A stretch of DNA of 64,000 bases from Clostridiaceae bacterium (GCA_019391515.1 JAHXQP010000009.1:124001-188000); one strand, 5' to 3'. Positions 52,736 to 63,234 are shown, counted from the first letter of the stretch. Notes: generated by a model from the letters alone, not told the origin. Numbers and translations are program-made.

Positions 52736-53851
52736 TTAACCTAATATTTTTTCTACTGGTGTATATGGTAAATCAAAAGCATCTGCTACTGCTTTGTAAA
52801 CTAATTTACCTTCTAATATATTAGCACCTTTTCTCAATGGCATTTCGTCTTTTAATGCTTGTTTCCAACCTTTATTAGCAATTCTAACTGCATATGGTAA
52901 AGTAGCATTTGTAAGAGCTAATGTTGAAGTTTTTGGAACCGCTCCTGGAATGTTAGCTACTGCATAATGTACTACATCATGTTTCATGAATATTGGATCA
53001 GCGTGAGTCGTAGGATGTGTAGTTTCTATACATCCACCTTGGTCAATAGCAACGTCAACTACAACACTACCTGGTTCCATAAGCTTTACCATTTCTTCTG
53101 TAACCAATTTCGGTGCTTTAGCTCCTGGAATTAAAACAGCACCTACTACTAAGTCAGCTGATTTTACAGCATTAGTTAGGTTGTAGTTATTTGAGTATAG
53201 AGTTTCTATTCTACCCATAAATACTTCATTCAAATAACGAAGCCTGTCTGTATTTATGTCAAGTACAGTAACTCTAGCACCTAAACCAATAGCTCTTCTA
53301 ATAGCTCCTGTACCTACGTTACCAGCACCTACAATTACTATATGAGCAGGAGGAACACCTGGTACTCCATCTACTAATAGACCTTTTCCTCCACGAGTTT
53401 TTTCTAAATAAATTGAACCTTCTTGCACTGCCATACGTCCAGCTACTTCACTCATAGGTGAAAGAAGAGGTAAAGATCTGTCAGGATTTTCAACGGTTTC
53501 ATAAGCTATAGCAACTGTTCCAGCTTCCATTAAAGCTTTTGTTAGTTCTTCTTCTGCTGCTAAATGTAAATAAGTGAATATAATAAGTCCTTCTCTAAAA
53601 TATGTATATTCAGATTTAAGTGGTTCTTTAACCTTCATAATCATATCAGCTTGGTCCCATACCATAGAAGCTTCTGGTAGTATTTCTGCTCCTAGTTCCG
53701 AATATTCTTCATCAGTAAAGCCTACTCCCATACCTGCATTTTTTTCTACTAAAACCTTATGGCCTGCTCTAATTAAAGCATCTGCACCAGCAGGTGTTAG
53801 GGCTACTCTGTCTTCTTGCTCTTTAATTTCCTTAGGTACTCCAATAATCAT
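52736..53851 (-). CDS. ald: Alanine dehydrogenase
   Basis: The enzyme reversibly oxidises L-alanine to pyruvate and ammonia with NAD. The 371-aa protein begins [22 protein letters not shown], has the catalytic Lys in MIMKVKEPL and His in [10 protein letters not shown], and the NAD-binding GAGNVGTGA, followed by PGAVPKTST. The start follows AAGGAGGAAT on the minus strand. In an amino-acid fermenter it supplies reducing power from alanine, a classical Stickland electron donor for proline reductase. It has no operon partner. Confidence 0.97.
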   Translation of the reverse strand: MIIGVPKEIKEQEDRVALTPAGADALIRAGHKVLVEKNAGMGVGFTDEEYSELGAEILPEASMVWDQADMIMKVKEPLKSEYTYFREGLIIFTYLHLAAEEELTKALMEAGTVAIAYETVENPDRSLPLLSPMSEVAGRMAVQEGSIYLEKTRGGKGLLVDGVPGVPPAHIVIVGAGNVGTGAIRRAIGLGARVTVLDINTDRLRYLNEVFMGRIETLYSNNYNLTNAVKSADLVVGAVLIPGAKAPKLVTEEMVKLMEPGSVVVDVAIDQGGCIETTHPTTHADPIFMKHDVVHYAVANIPGAVPKTSTLALTNATLPYAVRIANKGWKQALKDEMPLRKGANILEGKLVYKAVADAFDLPYTPVEKILG

Positions 53852-54125
53852 GTAACATTCCTCCTTAAGATATAATTATGTTATTAAATATATCTTATCA
53901 TATTATGAAAAGGTTTGCATCATTAAAATCAACTTAGTTACATAAATAACTAAATTTCTAGTGAAAGTATCAAAATAATTCAGAAAAATACCACAATATA
54001 TTTAAAACATCAAAAAAATATTTATTGTATGTTAATTATCTGTCAATAGGATTTTTCGATATTTACAATTTTAAAAACTCAATAAATAGGTTATAATAAA
54101 GGAAAAACGTAAAGGGAAGATTGGT

Positions 54126-55244
54126 ATGGATTTAAAAAAACATATTATAGAGAAATCTAAGGAAGTAGGAATAGATGTAATAGGCTTTGCAGATTGTAAT
54201 AAGTTAAACAATTTAAAGGGTTATTTAATTGAAAGAAGAGAAAATAATAAAGAAACAGAGTTTGAGGAAAGAGATATTGAAAAAAGGATAGATCCTAAAA
54301 AAGTTTTTCCAAGTTGTAAAACTATTATTACCATAGGGGTTTCTTATAATGTAGAAATTAATGATAAAGTAGAGTACAAGTTTAAAGGAAAAATATCAAA
54401 ATCATCTTGGGGAGAAGATTATCATAGAGTAATTAAGGAAAAAATGGGAAAGCTTATAAATGAAATAAAAAAGGAATTGGATTTTAAGTATGAATATTTT
54501 GTAGATACCGGCCCTTTAATAGATAGAGAACTTGCTAAAAAATCTGGTGTTGGATGGTATGGTAAGAATTGTTCGATTATAAATAATTTTTATGGTTCAT
54601 TTATTTTTATAGGATATATTTTAACAGATTTAGATATTGAACCAGATATAGAGGTAGAGGAAGGATGTAATGATTGTAATCTTTGCATAAAAGCCTGTCC
54701 TACTGGTGCATTGGAAGAACCATATAGATTAAATCCTAAAAAATGCATTTCATATTTAACTCAGACTAAAAATGAGATTCCTTATGAATTAAGAGAAAAA
54801 ATGGGAATAAAAATCTATGGTTGTGATACTTGTCAATTAGTATGTCCTATAAATAAAAAGACTATAAAAAGCGATGAAAATGAGTTTATACCTAAAAATA
54901 CTAAAGGATATATAGATATAGAAGAATTATTTACTTTGTCTAATAGACAGTTTAAAGAAAAGTATGGTCATATGGCAGGAAGTTGGAGAGGAAGAAATAT
55001 TTTAAGAAGGAATTCTTTAATAGCCTTAGGAAATATTAAGGAAAAGAAAAATATTTATTTTTTGAAAGATTTATTAAATGATGAAAATCCTATGATCAGG
55101 AAATATGCTACTTGGTCTATATTAAATATTGATATAGATATAGGCAGTTCCATTATAAAAGAGGCAATTGAAGTTGAAAAAAATGAAGATGTTAAGAAAG
55201 AGATGGAAAGTTTATTAAAATATTTTCAAAACAAAAACTGTTAA
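54126..55244 (+). CDS. queG: Epoxyqueuosine reductase QueG
   Basis: QueG is a cobalamin-dependent enzyme that reduces epoxyqueuosine to queuosine in tRNA. The 372-aa protein has the N-terminal domain with FVDTGPLIDRELAKKSGVGWYGKN, two 4Fe-4S clusters (CNDCNLCIKACPTGAL and CDTCQLVCPINK) and a HEAT-like C-terminus (GNIKEKKNIYFLKDLLNDENP). The start follows AAAGGGAAGATT. A B12-type importer is encoded about 5 kb downstream, which fits the cofactor need but is not a direct link. Confidence 0.94.
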   Translation: MDLKKHIIEKSKEVGIDVIGFADCNKLNNLKGYLIERRENNKETEFEERDIEKRIDPKKVFPSCKTIITIGVSYNVEINDKVEYKFKGKISKSSWGEDYHRVIKEKMGKLINEIKKELDFKYEYFVDTGPLIDRELAKKSGVGWYGKNCSIINNFYGSFIFIGYILTDLDIEPDIEVEEGCNDCNLCIKACPTGALEEPYRLNPKKCISYLTQTKNEIPYELREKMGIKIYGCDTCQLVCPINKKTIKSDENEFIPKNTKGYIDIEELFTLSNRQFKEKYGHMAGSWRGRNILRRNSLIALGNIKEKKNIYFLKDLLNDENPMIRKYATWSILNIDIDIGSSIIKEAIEVEKNEDVKKEMESLLKYFQNKNC

Positions 55245-55323
55245 TAATTAATCAAATATTTGTGATATACTATATTTGGATAATTATGAATCTTTCTCTA
55301 AAACTTTTTTAAGGAGGGAAACT

Positions 55324-56514
55324 ATGGCAAACGTTCATGAGTTAATTTTTTTAAAAGAAAAAATTCAAGGGTTGAAAGATGATGGGGTTTACAGAAAACT
55401 TCCAGTATTAGGAGGGGCAAATGATTCAGAAGTTATTTTAGATGGAAAAAGAGTTATAAATCTATCTTCAAATAACTATTTAGGATTTGCAAATCATCCA
55501 AGGCTTAAAAAAGCTGCAATAGAAGCAGTTGAGAAATATGGTGCAGGGGCAGGTGCAGTTAGGACTATAGTAGGAAATATGGATATTCATGAAGAACTTG
55601 AAAAGTTGTTAGCTGAATTTAAACGTGAAGAAGCAGCATTTATCTACCAATCAGGATTTAATTGTAATGCAGGAACAATTCAAGCTATAACTGAAAAAGG
55701 AGATTTAATTATTTCTGATGAATTGAACCATGCTTCTATTATAGATGGTTCTAGACTTAGCAAAGCTGACAAAACTATATACAAACATTCAGATATTGAT
55801 CATTTAGAAAAAGTACTTAAAGAAAACAGAGATAAATACAATAATATACTAATCATAACTGATGGAGTATTTAGTATGGATGGAGATATTGCTAAACTTC
55901 CTGAAATAGTAGAGCTAGCTGAAAAATATGAAGCTATGACTTATGTAGATGATGCTCATGGTTCAGGAGTATTAGGAGAAAGTGGTAGAGGTACTGTAGA
56001 CCACTTTAATCTACATGGGAGAGTAGACTTCTCAATAGGTACTCTATCAAAAGCTATAGGGGTAGTAGGAGGATATGTAGCAGGTAGTGAAACTATGTAT
56101 GAATGGTTAAACCATAGAGCTAGACCAGTACTATTTAGTACATCTCTTCCACCAGCAGCAGTAGGTGCAATAATGGAAGCCCTAAGAATGCTTATGGAAT
56201 CAACAGAGTATACAGATAGGCTTTGGGACAATGCTAAATATTTCAAATCAAAACTTGGAACATTAGGATTTGATACAGGCCATAGTGAAACACCTATAAC
56301 TCCAGTAATAATAGGTGATGAAGCAAAGACTATGGAGTTTAGTAGAAAGTTACTTGAAAACGGAGTATTTGTATCGGGCATAGTATTCCCAACAGTTCCA
56401 AAGGGAACAGGAAGAGTAAGATGTATGGTAACAGCAGGTCATACAAAAGAGCAACTTGATAGAGCTGTAGAAGTATTTGAAAAAGTAGGTAAGGAAATGA
56501 ATATATTAGGGTAG
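55324..56514 (+). CDS. kbl: Glycine C-acetyltransferase (2-amino-3-ketobutyrate CoA ligase)
   Basis: The PLP enzyme cleaves 2-amino-3-oxobutyrate with CoA to glycine and acetyl-CoA in threonine breakdown. The 396-aa protein shows [16 protein letters not shown], the [11 protein letters not shown] aspartate and the PLP lysine in GTLSKAIG. It belongs to the alpha-oxoamine synthase family; BioF is the alternative, but there are no biotin genes here. The ATG at 55324 follows AAGGAGGGAAAC. No threonine dehydrogenase gene is adjacent. A terminator follows. Confidence 0.88.
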   Translation: MANVHELIFLKEKIQGLKDDGVYRKLPVLGGANDSEVILDGKRVINLSSNNYLGFANHPRLKKAAIEAVEKYGAGAGAVRTIVGNMDIHEELEKLLAEFKREEAAFIYQSGFNCNAGTIQAITEKGDLIISDELNHASIIDGSRLSKADKTIYKHSDIDHLEKVLKENRDKYNNILIITDGVFSMDGDIAKLPEIVELAEKYEAMTYVDDAHGSGVLGESGRGTVDHFNLHGRVDFSIGTLSKAIGVVGGYVAGSETMYEWLNHRARPVLFSTSLPPAAVGAIMEALRMLMESTEYTDRLWDNAKYFKSKLGTLGFDTGHSETPITPVIIGDEAKTMEFSRKLLENGVFVSGIVFPTVPKGTGRVRCMVTAGHTKEQLDRAVEVFEKVGKEMNILG

Positions 56515-56517
56515 ATA

Positions 56518-56550
56518 AATAAAAGGAGGTATTTACCTCCTTTTATTTAT
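56518..56550 (+). terminator. Intrinsic terminator after kbl
   Basis: AAATAAAAGGAGGTA pairs with TACCTCCTTTTATTT almost without a loop, directly after the stop. Confidence 0.85.
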
Positions 56551-56606
56551 ACTTTAATTATTCTAAAATACTCTACTTAAACTTAAACTATATTGAGGTG
56601 ATTTTC

Positions 56607-56888
56607 ATGATAATTGGTTCCTGTACATTTAAGATTATTATATACGAATCAAATTCTTTAAAAGATAAAAGACATGTAGTAAAAAGTATAATAGGAAAAA
56701 TACAATCTCGATTTAATGTATCTATTGCAGAGTTAGATTTGAATGATAGTTGGCAAACTTCGTTAATAGGATTTGCTTGTGTAACTAATAACACATCTCA
56801 TGCTAATAAAATTGTTTCAAATGTGTTAAAGTTTGTAGATAGGGATAGTAGGGTAGAAATAATTGATTATAATATAGAAATATTGTAG
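56607..56888 (+). CDS. DUF503 family protein (YlxP-like)
   Basis: The 93-aa protein carries the DUF503 pattern: MIIGSCTFKIIIYESNSLKDKRHVVKSI, then FNVSIAELDLNDSWQTSLIGFACV. YlxP homologues lie next to infB/rbfA and are linked to ribosome function; here the gene lies with nth, so it may be a second copy. The ATG at 56607 follows GAGGTGATTTTC; the GTG at 56598 is inside that site. The next gene starts 9 bases later. Confidence 0.88.
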   Translation: MIIGSCTFKIIIYESNSLKDKRHVVKSIIGKIQSRFNVSIAELDLNDSWQTSLIGFACVTNNTSHANKIVSNVLKFVDRDSRVEIIDYNIEIL

Positions 56889-56897
56889 GTGATTGAT

Positions 56898-57545
56898 ATG
56901 AAAAAAGATATTGATAAAAAAGAAGTGGATAAAATTCTAGATATATTAGAACAGCTTTATCCAGATGCAAAGGCCGAATTAAATCATTCAAATAGTTTTG
57001 AACTTTTGATAGCAACGATATTATCAGCACAATGTACAGATAAGAGAGTGAATATAGTTACCGAAGAGCTTTTCAAAGAATGTAAGACACCCGAAGATTA
57101 TTTAAAGCTTACTCAAAAGGAGTTAGGAGAAAAAATTAGAACTTGTGGTTTTTATAAAAATAAGAGTAAGAATATTTTAGGAACTTGTAAAATGATTATT
57201 GAAGAGTTTGAGGGAAAGGTTCCAGATACAAGGGAGGATCTTATGAAACTTCCAGGTGTAGGTAGAAAAACTGCAAATGTAGTATTAAGTAATGCTTTTT
57301 CAGTAGATGCGATTGCCGTTGATACCCATGTTTTTAGAGTATCAAACAGGATTGGTTTAGCTAATAGTGATAATGTATTAGACACAGAAAAGGATTTAAT
57401 GAATAATATAAAAAAAGAGAGATGGTCAAAGGCTCATCATCTTATAATTTTCCATGGGAGAAGGATTTGTAAAGCTAGAAGGCCTTTATGTACTAAATGT
57501 CCTCTAACTGACTGTTGTAATTATTATAAGGAGAATTTTAGATAA
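56898..57545 (+). CDS. nth: Endonuclease III, DNA glycosylase/AP lyase
   Basis: The enzyme removes oxidised pyrimidines and nicks the resulting abasic site. The 215-aa protein has the helix-hairpin-helix LPGVGRKTANVVLSNAF with the catalytic Lys, the catalytic Asp in VDTHVFRVSNRI, and the 4Fe-4S loop C-x6-C-x2-C-x5-C (CKARRPLCTKCPLTDCC). The ATG at 56898 follows TAGGTGATTG. It is cotranscribed with the DUF503 gene. Endonuclease IV, a partner in the same repair path, is encoded 11 kb upstream. Confidence 0.96.
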   Translation: MKKDIDKKEVDKILDILEQLYPDAKAELNHSNSFELLIATILSAQCTDKRVNIVTEELFKECKTPEDYLKLTQKELGEKIRTCGFYKNKSKNILGTCKMIIEEFEGKVPDTREDLMKLPGVGRKTANVVLSNAFSVDAIAVDTHVFRVSNRIGLANSDNVLDTEKDLMNNIKKERWSKAHHLIIFHGRRICKARRPLCTKCPLTDCCNYYKENFR

Positions 57546-57778
57546 TAATACAGAGAGAAGGGGTGCTATATATTATTTTTTTATTTAAAGAATAAAAGGA
57601 TTGATAGCATTATATAAATAGATAATAAATAATATGATTAAAGTATCAAAGCTACTGTTTTATAAGGCATATAATCATGTATAAAAAACTATAATATAGA
57701 ATACTACAAATAAAAAGCTGAGGAAGATCAATCTTCATATAAGTTTAGAGAATTATATTTTAAATGTGGAGGAGAATT

Positions 57779-58897
57779 ATGGAGAAGACAAGAAAAGAGA
57801 ATAAGAAAAAGAGATGGCCAATAATATATATATCTTTAGCAATAATACTATTTTTAATTGGATTTTATGGTTTTTTCTCAGTATTAAATGAAGATACAAT
57901 ATATAGTGGAGTAAAAGTAGAAAAAATCGACATAAGCAATATGACTAAAGAAGAAGCTTTAGCTCATATAAAAAAAGAAATGTACAACGATTTAAATGAT
58001 AAAAAGATGATACTAAAATTTGAGGATAAAAAATACACAATAGGATTAAAAGAACTAGGTTTTTATTATGATTATGAAAAAGCAGTAGATGAGTCTTATA
58101 AAGTAGGGAGAGAGGGCAATGTTTTTAGTAGGCTCAAAAGTATTTCAAGGACTAAACAATATGGAAAAGAAGTTAAACTAAAAAGTGGTTATGATTTAAA
58201 GTCTATAGATAAATTAGTCGATAAAATATCTGGGGATATTAAGATAGAAAGCAAAGATGCAGTATTTTACTTTAATCAAGGAAATATATCTATAACAGAG
58301 GAGAAAATAGGTAGAAAAGTGAATGAGGAGCTTTTAAAAGAAAAAGTGAAAAATAATATCTATAAGTTAGAGGATATAGATATTCCGGTAGAAAAGGTAA
58401 ATCCTAAAGTTACTAAAGCAGAATTGAGCAAAATTAATGGAATAATAGGTCAGTATTCAACTTCTTTTAAAGCTAGCAGTAAGGAGAGGAAAGAAAATAT
58501 TCGTATTTCTGCAAAAGCTTTAGATGGGAAATTATTGATGCCAGGAGCAATCTTTTCATTTAATGAAACAACAGGTCCAAGAAGTGAGAAAAATGGATAT
58601 AAAGAAGCAACTGTTATTGTAAATGGAGAGTTTACACCAGGGTTAGGGGGAGGGGTATGTCAAGTATCTACTACCCTTTATAATGCTATTTTATTATCAA
58701 ATTTGGAGGTTATAGAAAGGCATCCACATTCTTTACCGGTGAAGTATGTACCTCATGGCAAGGATGCAGCAGTAGCTTACGGTGCGTTAGATTTAAAATT
58801 TAAAAATAATTTTGATTTTCCTGTATATATTCATACCAAGTCAACAGATAATAATGTAAATATATATATATATGGAGATAAAAATAGAAAAAGATAA
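57779..58897 (+). CDS. VanW family protein with peptidoglycan-binding-4 domain
   Basis: The 372-aa protein has an N-terminal transmembrane anchor (about 14-36), a PG_binding_4-type domain (about 45-200, including IYSGVKVEKIDISNMTKEEA) and a C-terminal VanW domain (about 225-360, with PGAIFSFNETTGPRSEKNGY and GGGVCQVSTTLYNAI). It should lie outside the membrane in the cell wall. The role of VanW is not known. The ATG at 57779 follows GGAGGA. No vancomycin-resistance genes are nearby, so it is a chromosomal homologue rather than a resistance gene. Confidence 0.9.
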   Translation: MEKTRKENKKKRWPIIYISLAIILFLIGFYGFFSVLNEDTIYSGVKVEKIDISNMTKEEALAHIKKEMYNDLNDKKMILKFEDKKYTIGLKELGFYYDYEKAVDESYKVGREGNVFSRLKSISRTKQYGKEVKLKSGYDLKSIDKLVDKISGDIKIESKDAVFYFNQGNISITEEKIGRKVNEELLKEKVKNNIYKLEDIDIPVEKVNPKVTKAELSKINGIIGQYSTSFKASSKERKENIRISAKALDGKLLMPGAIFSFNETTGPRSEKNGYKEATVIVNGEFTPGLGGGVCQVSTTLYNAILLSNLEVIERHPHSLPVKYVPHGKDAAVAYGALDLKFKNNFDFPVYIHTKSTDNNVNIYIYGDKNRKR

Positions 58898-58977
58898 TAA
58901 ACTATTATTTCCTCTAACAAAGAAGTTGAAGATATAGTTTAAACATAGAATAATAAATAGAAAATGGAGGAATTAAA

Positions 58978-59640
58978 TTGGAAAAAGTAGAAGAATTGTA
59001 CGATAAAAAAGTTCAATGTCCTGTATGTAATCAAGAATTCACAACAAATAAGGTTAGAACTTCTAAACTTAGATTAACTAAAAGGGATTCGGATTTTCTA
59101 GCTTATTATGAAGGGGAAAATCCTATAAAATATAATGTATTTGTATGTCAACACTGTGGTTATGCAGCTATTGAGGACAAGTTTCATAATATAAATTCCA
59201 AGGAAAGGGAAATTATATTAGATAAAGTATCTTCAAATTGGAATAAAAGAAGTTTTTCAGGCAGAAGAAGTATCAAAAAATCCATAGAAGCATATAAGTT
59301 AGCATTATATTGTGGACAATTGCTAAACTTTGAAAAATATAATCTAGCTAATATTTGTTTAAGGATAGCATGGTTATATAGAATGAAAAAAGATAACAAT
59401 GAAGAAAGATTTTTATATTTTGCTTTGGATCTTTATAAAGAAGCTTATTATAATGAGTATTTAAATGATGGTACTATGGATGAATTAACATTAACTTATA
59501 TAATAGGGGAAATTTCAAGAAGGCTAGGAAAAAAGGAAGAAGCTCTAAATTGGTTTAATAATGTTTTAAAAAATCCTGAAATAAAAAATAATAGAGTTAT
59601 TGAAAGAATGACAAGAGAGCAATGGCAATTAGCTAAATAA
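58978..59640 (+). CDS. DUF2225 family protein
   Basis: The 220-aa protein begins with a zinc-ribbon-like part (VQCPVCNQEF and VFVCQHCGYAA) and continues with TPR-like helices (EISRRLGKKEEALNWFNNVL), the usual DUF2225 layout. It has no signal peptide or membrane segment. The function is unknown. The TTG start follows ATGGAGGAATTAAA. It sits about 80 bases after the VanW gene and 200 before the B12 importer, with no clear operon. Confidence 0.85.
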   Translation: MEKVEELYDKKVQCPVCNQEFTTNKVRTSKLRLTKRDSDFLAYYEGENPIKYNVFVCQHCGYAAIEDKFHNINSKEREIILDKVSSNWNKRSFSGRRSIKKSIEAYKLALYCGQLLNFEKYNLANICLRIAWLYRMKKDNNEERFLYFALDLYKEAYYNEYLNDGTMDELTLTYIIGEISRRLGKKEEALNWFNNVLKNPEIKNNRVIERMTREQWQLAK

Positions 59641-59840
59641 AATTAGTGATAAATTGAAAGCCAATAGGAGAAAGAAACATAGTTTTTATAAAGTGGGAAG
59701 TATTAAGGATAAAAGAGTGGCTTGTTTTCGTTAAAAAAACAGATATTTAGATAATATTTTAGTCTTGAACCTATTAAGATTATTTGATATCATTTCCTTG
59801 AACTAGAGTATTTAATTAACTAAAGAACGGAGGAATACAT

Positions 59841-60797
59841 ATGAAAAGATTTAAAAACAAAAAAATAATAATGTTGGTATTAGTTTTAGCATTAACATTA
59901 GCTGCTTTCACAGGTTGTGGAAATTCTAATAAAGTAGAAGATAATAATGAAAAAGTTGAAACTGAAGGCGAAAACTCAATATACCCTCTAGAAATAGAAG
60001 ACCAGTTTAAGAATAAAGTTACTATAGAGAAAGAACCTCAAAGGATAGTTTCACTAGCACCAAGCCATACAGAAATACTTTTTAGTTTAGGATTAAGGGA
60101 TAAGATTGTAGGAGTGACAAGTTTCTGCGATTATCCAGAAGAAGCAAAAGGAAAAGATAAAATAGGAGATTTTGAAGGAATTAATATTGAAAAAGTTATT
60201 GAATTAGAACCAGATTTAGTAGTTCAATATGGAAAAGGTGATAAAGAAATAAATAATAAAATAAAAGAAGCAGGTATACCTATAGTATCTTATGAACCAG
60301 AGTCTGTAGATGGAGTAATAGATACTATAAATGAAATAGGTAAAATTACTGGCAAAGAAGAAAAAGCTAAGAAAATAACAGATGATATGAAGGCTAAAAA
60401 AGATGAAATCGTAGATAAAGTAAAGGATGAAAAGAGTGTAAAAGTATTTTATGAGATATGGCACGAACCATTGACAGCTGCTGGTCCTGGATCTTTTATG
60501 GATGAATTAATAAAATTATCTGGTGGAGAAAATATAGCTAAAGATGCAGAAGGAGAATATCCAAACTTTGATCAAGAACAATTGATTGAAAGAAATCCAG
60601 ATGTATATTTAGCAGCAGAAGACCCAGAAAAAACTGTGGAATCAATAAAAACTAGACCTGGATATGAAACTATAAATGCCGTCAAAAATGATAAAGTATA
60701 CCTATTAGAACCTAATATAGTTTCAAGACCTGGACCAAGAATTGTAGAAGCTTTAGAACTAGTAGCTAAAGCGTTGCATCCAGATTCATTTGAATAA
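59841..60797 (+). CDS. btuF: Cobalamin-type ABC importer, substrate-binding lipoprotein
   Basis: The 318-aa lipoprotein has a signal peptide ending in the lipobox AAFTGC (Cys26) and an acidic linker, followed by a class III binding protein. The block RIVSLAPSHTEILFSLGL and the FCDYPEEA motif are typical of BtuF-like cobalamin receptors, though corrinoid or heme/iron chelate binding cannot be excluded. The start follows CGGAGGAATACAT. It is the first gene of binding protein-permease-ATPase. I do not find a cobalamin riboswitch in its leader. Confidence 0.88.
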   Translation: MKRFKNKKIIMLVLVLALTLAAFTGCGNSNKVEDNNEKVETEGENSIYPLEIEDQFKNKVTIEKEPQRIVSLAPSHTEILFSLGLRDKIVGVTSFCDYPEEAKGKDKIGDFEGINIEKVIELEPDLVVQYGKGDKEINNKIKEAGIPIVSYEPESVDGVIDTINEIGKITGKEEKAKKITDDMKAKKDEIVDKVKDEKSVKVFYEIWHEPLTAAGPGSFMDELIKLSGGENIAKDAEGEYPNFDQEQLIERNPDVYLAAEDPEKTVESIKTRPGYETINAVKNDKVYLLEPNIVSRPGPRIVEALELVAKALHPDSFE

Positions 60798-60811
60798 AAG
60801 CAGGGATTTAT

Positions 60812-61861
60812 ATGATATTTAAAAGATTAAAGAATAAATATGCTACTATAATTATAATATTATCTATTTTATTGATATTTTGCATTGGACTATTTGCTAC
60901 TATTGGAACGGCTAATATTAAAGTAGCTGATACATTTAAGATAATATTTTCAAGATTTCCTTATATTGGGGATATGGTAGATATAAGTGGAGTATCTGAT
61001 TCTTATAAAACTATAATCTTAAATATTAGATTGCCGAGGGTATTGCTCGGTGTATTGGTTGGAGCTAGTCTTGCCAGTGCAGGAACTGCCTTTCAAGGAA
61101 TGTTTAAAAACCCTATGGCTGACCCTTATGTAATAGGTATATCATCAGGGGCGGCCCTAGGGGCTTCTATTGCCATAATTTCAGGAATAGAAATAAATTT
61201 TCTAGGAATCCCTTCTATATCTTTTTTTGCATTTTTAGGTTCCATTATTACAGTTTTTACAGTTTATTTCATATCTAAAGTAAAAGGTAAAGTGCCTTCT
61301 ACCACTCTTTTATTATCAGGTATAGCTTTAGGCCAATTTTTTACAGCTATAATGTCTTTTTTAATGGTATTGTATACTAAAGATATGGAAAAAATAATTT
61401 TTTGGACATTAGGTAGTTTTTCTGGAAAGGGATGGGAACCTTTAATACGTATTACAATACCTACTATAATATCTATTGTATTCCTAAATTTTTTTGCCAG
61501 AGATCTAAATATAATTCTTACAGGAGAAGAATCGGCTAGAAGTTTAGGGGTAGAAGTAGAAAAGGTTAAAATCTATATACTTATATTATCATCTTTTATG
61601 ACATCTATGGTAGTATCTGTAAGTGGAATAATTGGATTTGTAGGTCTAATAATCCCTCATATAGTTAGGCTTATAGTAGGGCCAGACCATAGAATACTTT
61701 TGCCAGCTTCTGCATTAGTTGGAGGTATATTTATGATTTTTACTGATACAATTGCAAGAACTATTATATCTCCCACAGAAATACCTGTAGGAATTATAAC
61801 AGCCTTATTTGGAGGACCTTTCTTCATATATTTATTGCGAAAGAAAAAAAGAGAGATTTAA
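60812..61861 (+). CDS. btuC: Cobalamin-type ABC importer permease
   Basis: The 349-aa FecCD/BtuC permease has about ten transmembrane helices and the family motifs RLPRVLLGVLVGASLASAGT, GMFKNPMADPYVIGISSGA and, near the C-terminus, GFVGLIIPHIVRLIVGPDHR, the loop that contacts the ATPase. The ATG follows GCAGGGATTTAT, 14 bases after the binding protein gene. It is the membrane channel of the importer. Confidence 0.92.
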   Translation: MIFKRLKNKYATIIIILSILLIFCIGLFATIGTANIKVADTFKIIFSRFPYIGDMVDISGVSDSYKTIILNIRLPRVLLGVLVGASLASAGTAFQGMFKNPMADPYVIGISSGAALGASIAIISGIEINFLGIPSISFFAFLGSIITVFTVYFISKVKGKVPSTTLLLSGIALGQFFTAIMSFLMVLYTKDMEKIIFWTLGSFSGKGWEPLIRITIPTIISIVFLNFFARDLNIILTGEESARSLGVEVEKVKIYILILSSFMTSMVVSVSGIIGFVGLIIPHIVRLIVGPDHRILLPASALVGGIFMIFTDTIARTIISPTEIPVGIITALFGGPFFIYLLRKKKREI

Positions 61862-61876
61862 CTGGGAGTGAATATT

Positions 61877-63133
61877 ATGAACTATGCACTAGAAGTTGAA
61901 AAATTAAGTTTTGCTTATAGAAAGCAATTAGTTTTAAAGGAGATATCTTTTTTTATAGAGAAGGGACAGTTTATAAGTATTATTGGACCAAATGGCTCAG
62001 GTAAATCTACATTATTGAAAAATTTAAGCAATGTATATAATCCAGAAAGTGGTTTTATAAAGATATACAGTAAGGATATAAAAAAGTATAGGACAAAGGA
62101 ATTGGCAAAAAATATTTCTCTTGTTCCCCAGGATACAACCATATCTTATGATTTTACTGTATTTGATGTAGTATTGATGGGAAGGTTTCCCTATCTAGAT
62201 AGATTCAAAAAAGAAAATGAAGAAGATTTTAAAATTGTAACTGAAGCTCTTAAAAAGACAAATACTTTTCATTTAAGGAATAGAAATATAAATGAAATAA
62301 GTGGAGGAGAAAGACAAAGAGTTATAATTGCTAGAGCTTTGGCTCAAGAGTCTGAAATAATTTTTTTAGATGAACCCACTAGCCATCTAGATATAAACCA
62401 TCAAATTGATTTATTAAATTTATTAAAACAATTAAATGAAGAAAAAGGTACTACCATTATACTAGTAATACACGATATTAATTTAGCTTGTAGATATAGC
62501 GATAAAATAATACTCATGGACAAAGGAGAAATTGTGAGCAAAGGAACTCCAATAGAAGTTGTAACAAGAAAAAATATTGAGAAAGCTTATGGACTAAATG
62601 TTATAGTTGAACAAAATCCTTATACGGATAGTCTTTATATAGTGCCATTATCTTTAAATAGTGGTATAGATCAAAATAAAAAAAAGGATAAAAAAATTCA
62701 TGTAATAGCAGGTGGGGGTACATCAGGAGAAATATTAAGTAAGTTAGAAGAAAAGGGCTATGATATATCCGTAGGAGTAGTAAATGTGGGAGACAGTGAT
62801 TGGCAATTAGCAAAAAAGTTATCTTTGGATATAGTTGATGAGAGGCCATTTTCAGCAATAAGTGAAGAATCTTTTAAAAAAAATATGGAATCAATAGAGA
62901 AATCAGATGTAGTAATACTAAGTAGTATACCTTATGGTGAGGGAAATTTAAAAAACTTAGAAGCAGCTTACAATGGATTGAAAATGGAGAAAAAAGTGTA
63001 TTTAGTAAACAATTATACTAAATATGATAAGTTTGATTATACAGAAGGAGAAGGATTAAAAATATTGGAGTCAATGAAAAAAGATGGACTTATAATTATT
63101 AATTCTATAGACCAATTTACAAAAGAAGGCTAG
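61877..63133 (+). CDS. btuD: Cobalamin-type ABC importer ATPase with extra C-terminal domain
   Basis: The 418-aa protein has a full ABC ATPase in residues 1-255: GPNGSGKST, the Q-loop in VPQDTT, signature ISGGERQRV, Walker B IIFLDEPTSHLD and the H-loop. About 150 residues follow that ordinary BtuD/FepC proteins lack. This part starts IHVIAGGGTSGEILSKLEEKGYD, with a glycine-rich Rossmann-like start, and includes VGDSDWQLAKKL. The ATG at 61877 follows GGGAG; the GTG at 61868 lies in that site. It is coupled to the permease gene. Confidence 0.92.
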   Translation: MNYALEVEKLSFAYRKQLVLKEISFFIEKGQFISIIGPNGSGKSTLLKNLSNVYNPESGFIKIYSKDIKKYRTKELAKNISLVPQDTTISYDFTVFDVVLMGRFPYLDRFKKENEEDFKIVTEALKKTNTFHLRNRNINEISGGERQRVIIARALAQESEIIFLDEPTSHLDINHQIDLLNLLKQLNEEKGTTIILVIHDINLACRYSDKIILMDKGEIVSKGTPIEVVTRKNIEKAYGLNVIVEQNPYTDSLYIVPLSLNSGIDQNKKKDKKIHVIAGGGTSGEILSKLEEKGYDISVGVVNVGDSDWQLAKKLSLDIVDERPFSAISEESFKKNMESIEKSDVVILSSIPYGEGNLKNLEAAYNGLKMEKKVYLVNNYTKYDKFDYTEGEGLKILESMKKDGLIIINSIDQFTKEG

Positions 63134-63149
63134 TACTAGCCTTCTTTTG
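63120..63149 (+). terminator. Hairpin terminator after btuD
   Basis: AAAAGAAGGCTAG pairs with CTAGCCTTCTTTT around a 2-base loop and overlaps the stop. Confidence 0.75.
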
Positions 63150-63234
63150 TAAATTACTTTTTATTTATATTAATATTTTTATATATTTATGGTATACTTT
63201 TATGTGGCTTATAAAAAAGATAGGAGGATAGGAA

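Noticed and set aside
57779..58897. A vancomycin resistance determinant
   Set aside because: Only the VanW domain is present, fused to a peptidoglycan-binding domain; no vanH, vanA or vanX-like genes are nearby.
59641..59840. A cobalamin riboswitch before the B12-type importer
   Set aside because: There is an AGCCAATAGGAG stretch and AAGCCA/TGGCTT can pair, but the order and the conserved B12-box and core motifs do not fit. A covariance-model search would settle it.
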